Shown: positions 7,633 through 8,689 of the stretch, piece after piece | Numbering within the stretch: the first letter of the stretch is position 1 | Layout: each line of letters begins with the position of its first letter | Assembly: GCA_011523115.1 (NCBI GenBank) | Contig: WTHO01000164.1 | Coordinates: 1 to 8,689, forward strand | Source of the DNA: Halieaceae bacterium | GTDB lineage: Bacteria; Pseudomonadota; Gammaproteobacteria; Pseudomonadales; Halieaceae | DNA length: 8,689 bases | Direction: 5' to 3' | The notes under the pieces: model-generated | Told to the model about the DNA's origin: nothing | What the model saw: the letters and a program-made list of their open reading frames with translations, nothing else | The model's database searches: none | Position numbers and translations under genes: made by a program

Positions 7633-8322
7633 ATGTCCTCATCAAACGCGCGCTCGGGCAACCGGAGCCGTGCCGCTACGAGCACCCGCCAGTCATCGGC
7701 GAAAAAAAAATCTGATCAGCATCTGCGTCGTTTCAGAGGGGTGGTTATGCCCTACTCGGCCCACAGTAGCATCCGAGCTGTGAAACGCGCTGGCCATGAT
7801 CCGAGCATCCATGGCACCAAGCTCTGGAAGTCCAGCTGTCTCATCATCGATTACCTCAAAAAGCACTCTCCGAAGCGCCGAGGCAAAATCTTGGACGCCG
7901 GCTGCGGTTGGGGTATCACCGGTATCTGGTGTGCGAAACATTGGGATGCAAACGTCACCTCAATGGATGCGGATCCAGCCGTATTTCCCTACCTTGAGGC
8001 CGTGGCGCGACTCAATGGTGTGTCCACCACGCCCTGGGTCCAACGATTCGAAAAGGTCCGCAAAAAGGATCTCGAGAACGTCGATATCTTGTTTGGCGGC
8101 GACATCTGCTTCTGGGACGAGTTGGTCAAGCCAGTCGGACAGATGATCAATCGTGCCATCGATGCTGGCGTCGGTACGATTGTCATCGGAGACCCCGAGC
8201 GACCTACATTTCATGAGATGGCGGAGCGGGCAATCCAAACGCATGGCGGCGAGTTACTGGACTGGCGGATATCCGGGTCGGTCAAAGCGACAGGCGCGCT
8301 ACTGGTCATACACAATGATTGA
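7633..8322 (+). CDS. Class I SAM-dependent methyltransferase
   Basis: A Rossmann-fold methyltransferase of 229 residues. Motif I is KILDAGCGWGITGIW (85-99), binding S-adenosylmethionine; the acidic end of strand 2 is SMDADPAVFPYL (110-121); strand 4 is DILFGGDICFWDEL (151-164); and IGDPER (185-190) follows strand 5. The WGITGIWCAK and GDP-x-R features resemble the lysine methyltransferase/predicted nicotinamide N-methylase group (methyltransferase 16 type, COG3897), but I cannot name the substrate. Residues 1-38 form a Ser/Arg/Lys-rich, probably disordered leader containing K24-K26 encoded by nine consecutive A. An in-frame ATG at 7747, behind a strong GAGGGG, would give a 191-residue protein with the whole fold; the true start is unsettled. 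The gene follows the cold-shock gene by 57 bases and ends exactly against the convergent gene on its right. Confidence 0.85.
   Translation: MSSSNARSGNRSRAATSTRQSSAKKKSDQHLRRFRGVVMPYSAHSSIRAVKRAGHDPSIHGTKLWKSSCLIIDYLKKHSPKRRGKILDAGCGWGITGIWCAKHWDANVTSMDADPAVFPYLEAVARLNGVSTTPWVQRFEKVRKKDLENVDILFGGDICFWDELVKPVGQMINRAIDAGVGTIVIGDPERPTFHEMAERAIQTHGGELLDWRISGSVKATGALLVIHND
7736..7741 (+). promoter_or_regulatory. Strong ribosome site for an internal start at 7747
   Basis: GAGGGG ends 5 bases before the in-frame ATG at 7747 of the methyltransferase gene. It is a much better Shine-Dalgarno match than anything ahead of the ATG at 7633, so 7747 may be the real start or a second one. Confidence 0.45.
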
Positions 8323-8689
8323 TCATTCCAGATAGACCAAATCCATCTCCAGCACGGTCTCAATGGGTTCTTTGCACTCGTCAAGGGCGGGTCGATAACG
8401 CATTTTTCGCATGGAGCGCCGCAGGGCACTCGGCACGCCCGCAGATTCCGCGTCGAGGGCGGTCAGTTCAATGTCCAAGGGCTGCCCCCGCTCTGAAACC
8501 TTGAGCGTCAGTCTCACCGGAATCGGTCGCTCCTGAAATGCCAGCTCATAAGTCAACCTTGGCCGCTCCGGCAAGGGCGCCGCTTGCGCGAAACCGTCCG
8601 GCGAAAGAGCGCAGGCCTGCCGATATAACTTCAATGCGCGATCGCGCTTGCGATAGAACCAGTACCAATCTGCCAGCGCTGACAGCGCA
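8323..8689 (-). CDS. TPR / TonB-C-like protein (C-terminal part)
   Basis: The frame is open from the window's right edge to a TGA at plus 8323-8325, giving 121 residues; the start is outside the window. The first visible part, ALADWYWFYRKRDRALKLYR, followed by QACALSPDG, reads as a tetratricopeptide-like helix pair. The later part (RPIPVRLTLKVSERGQPLDI, then a short helix with LRRSMRKMRYRPAL, ending METDL-like in LEMDLVYLE) has the beta-helix-beta look of a TonB C-terminal-type domain, in which an R-x-x-R-(Y/F)-x-P-A motif is typical. Such proteins are usually periplasmic or envelope-associated, but no signal sequence can be seen because the N-terminus is missing. The function is unknown. A TTG at 8632-8634 is inside the TPR-like segment and is not a likely start. 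Confidence 0.75.
   Translation of the reverse strand, partial: ALSALADWYWFYRKRDRALKLYRQACALSPDGFAQAAPLPERPRLTYELAFQERPIPVRLTLKVSERGQPLDIELTALDAESAGVPSALRRSMRKMRYRPALDECKEPIETVLEMDLVYLE

Noticed and set aside
1..8689. Searched for tRNA or rRNA genes, CRISPR arrays, insertion sequences, integrase or toxin-antitoxin genes.
   Set aside because: No repeat array, transposase-like frame, terminal inverted repeats or RNA gene motifs were found; almost all sequence is accounted for by conserved genes.

Overview
The window looks like a piece of a gammaproteobacterial chromosome. The core is an arrangement well known in this class: lptF and lptG (lipopolysaccharide export permeases) read leftward, and pepA-holC-valS read rightward from the same intergenic region. 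LptFG means an outer membrane with LPS, and HolC (DNA polymerase III chi) is a proteobacterial protein. The base composition looks moderately GC-rich. A marine gammaproteobacterium (for example the OM60/NOR5-Halieaceae or Cellvibrionales neighbourhood) is my guess, but the sequence alone does not settle the genus.

Layout, left to right. At 1-303 (+) is the C-terminal 100 residues of an RDD-family membrane protein, entering from outside the window. It converges on lptG (339-1400, -), and a probable lptG terminator hairpin sits in the last bases of the RDD gene. lptF (1393-2484, -) lies upstream of lptG and overlaps it by 8 bases. The 104-base gap 2485-2588 holds the divergent promoters. pepA (2589-4088, +), holC (4085-4504, +, TTG start in a 4-base overlap) and valS (4543-7311, +) follow as a tight run. 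A 70-residue cold-shock protein gene (7363-7575, +) comes 51 bases after valS, then a class I SAM-dependent methyltransferase (7633-8322, +). The right edge (8323-8689, -) carries the C-terminus of a protein with a TPR-like helix pair and a TonB-C-like domain; its stop codon abuts the methyltransferase stop with no gap.

How the genes work together. LptF and LptG form the transmembrane part of the ABC transporter that, with LptB, extracts LPS from the inner membrane; their overlap fits equal synthesis of the two partners. PepA, HolC and ValS are functionally unrelated housekeeping proteins (peptide turnover, replication clamp-loader accessory, tRNA-Val charging) that are commonly co-located. 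The cold-shock protein may have its own promoter or be read from valS.

I see no mobile element, CRISPR array, tRNA, rRNA, phage gene or defence cassette, and no convincing undescribed system. The most worthwhile oddities are the unclear start and possible start-site control of the methyltransferase, the convergent gene ends with almost no spacing, and the compact divergent promoter region. No stretch longer than about 104 bases lacks a gene.
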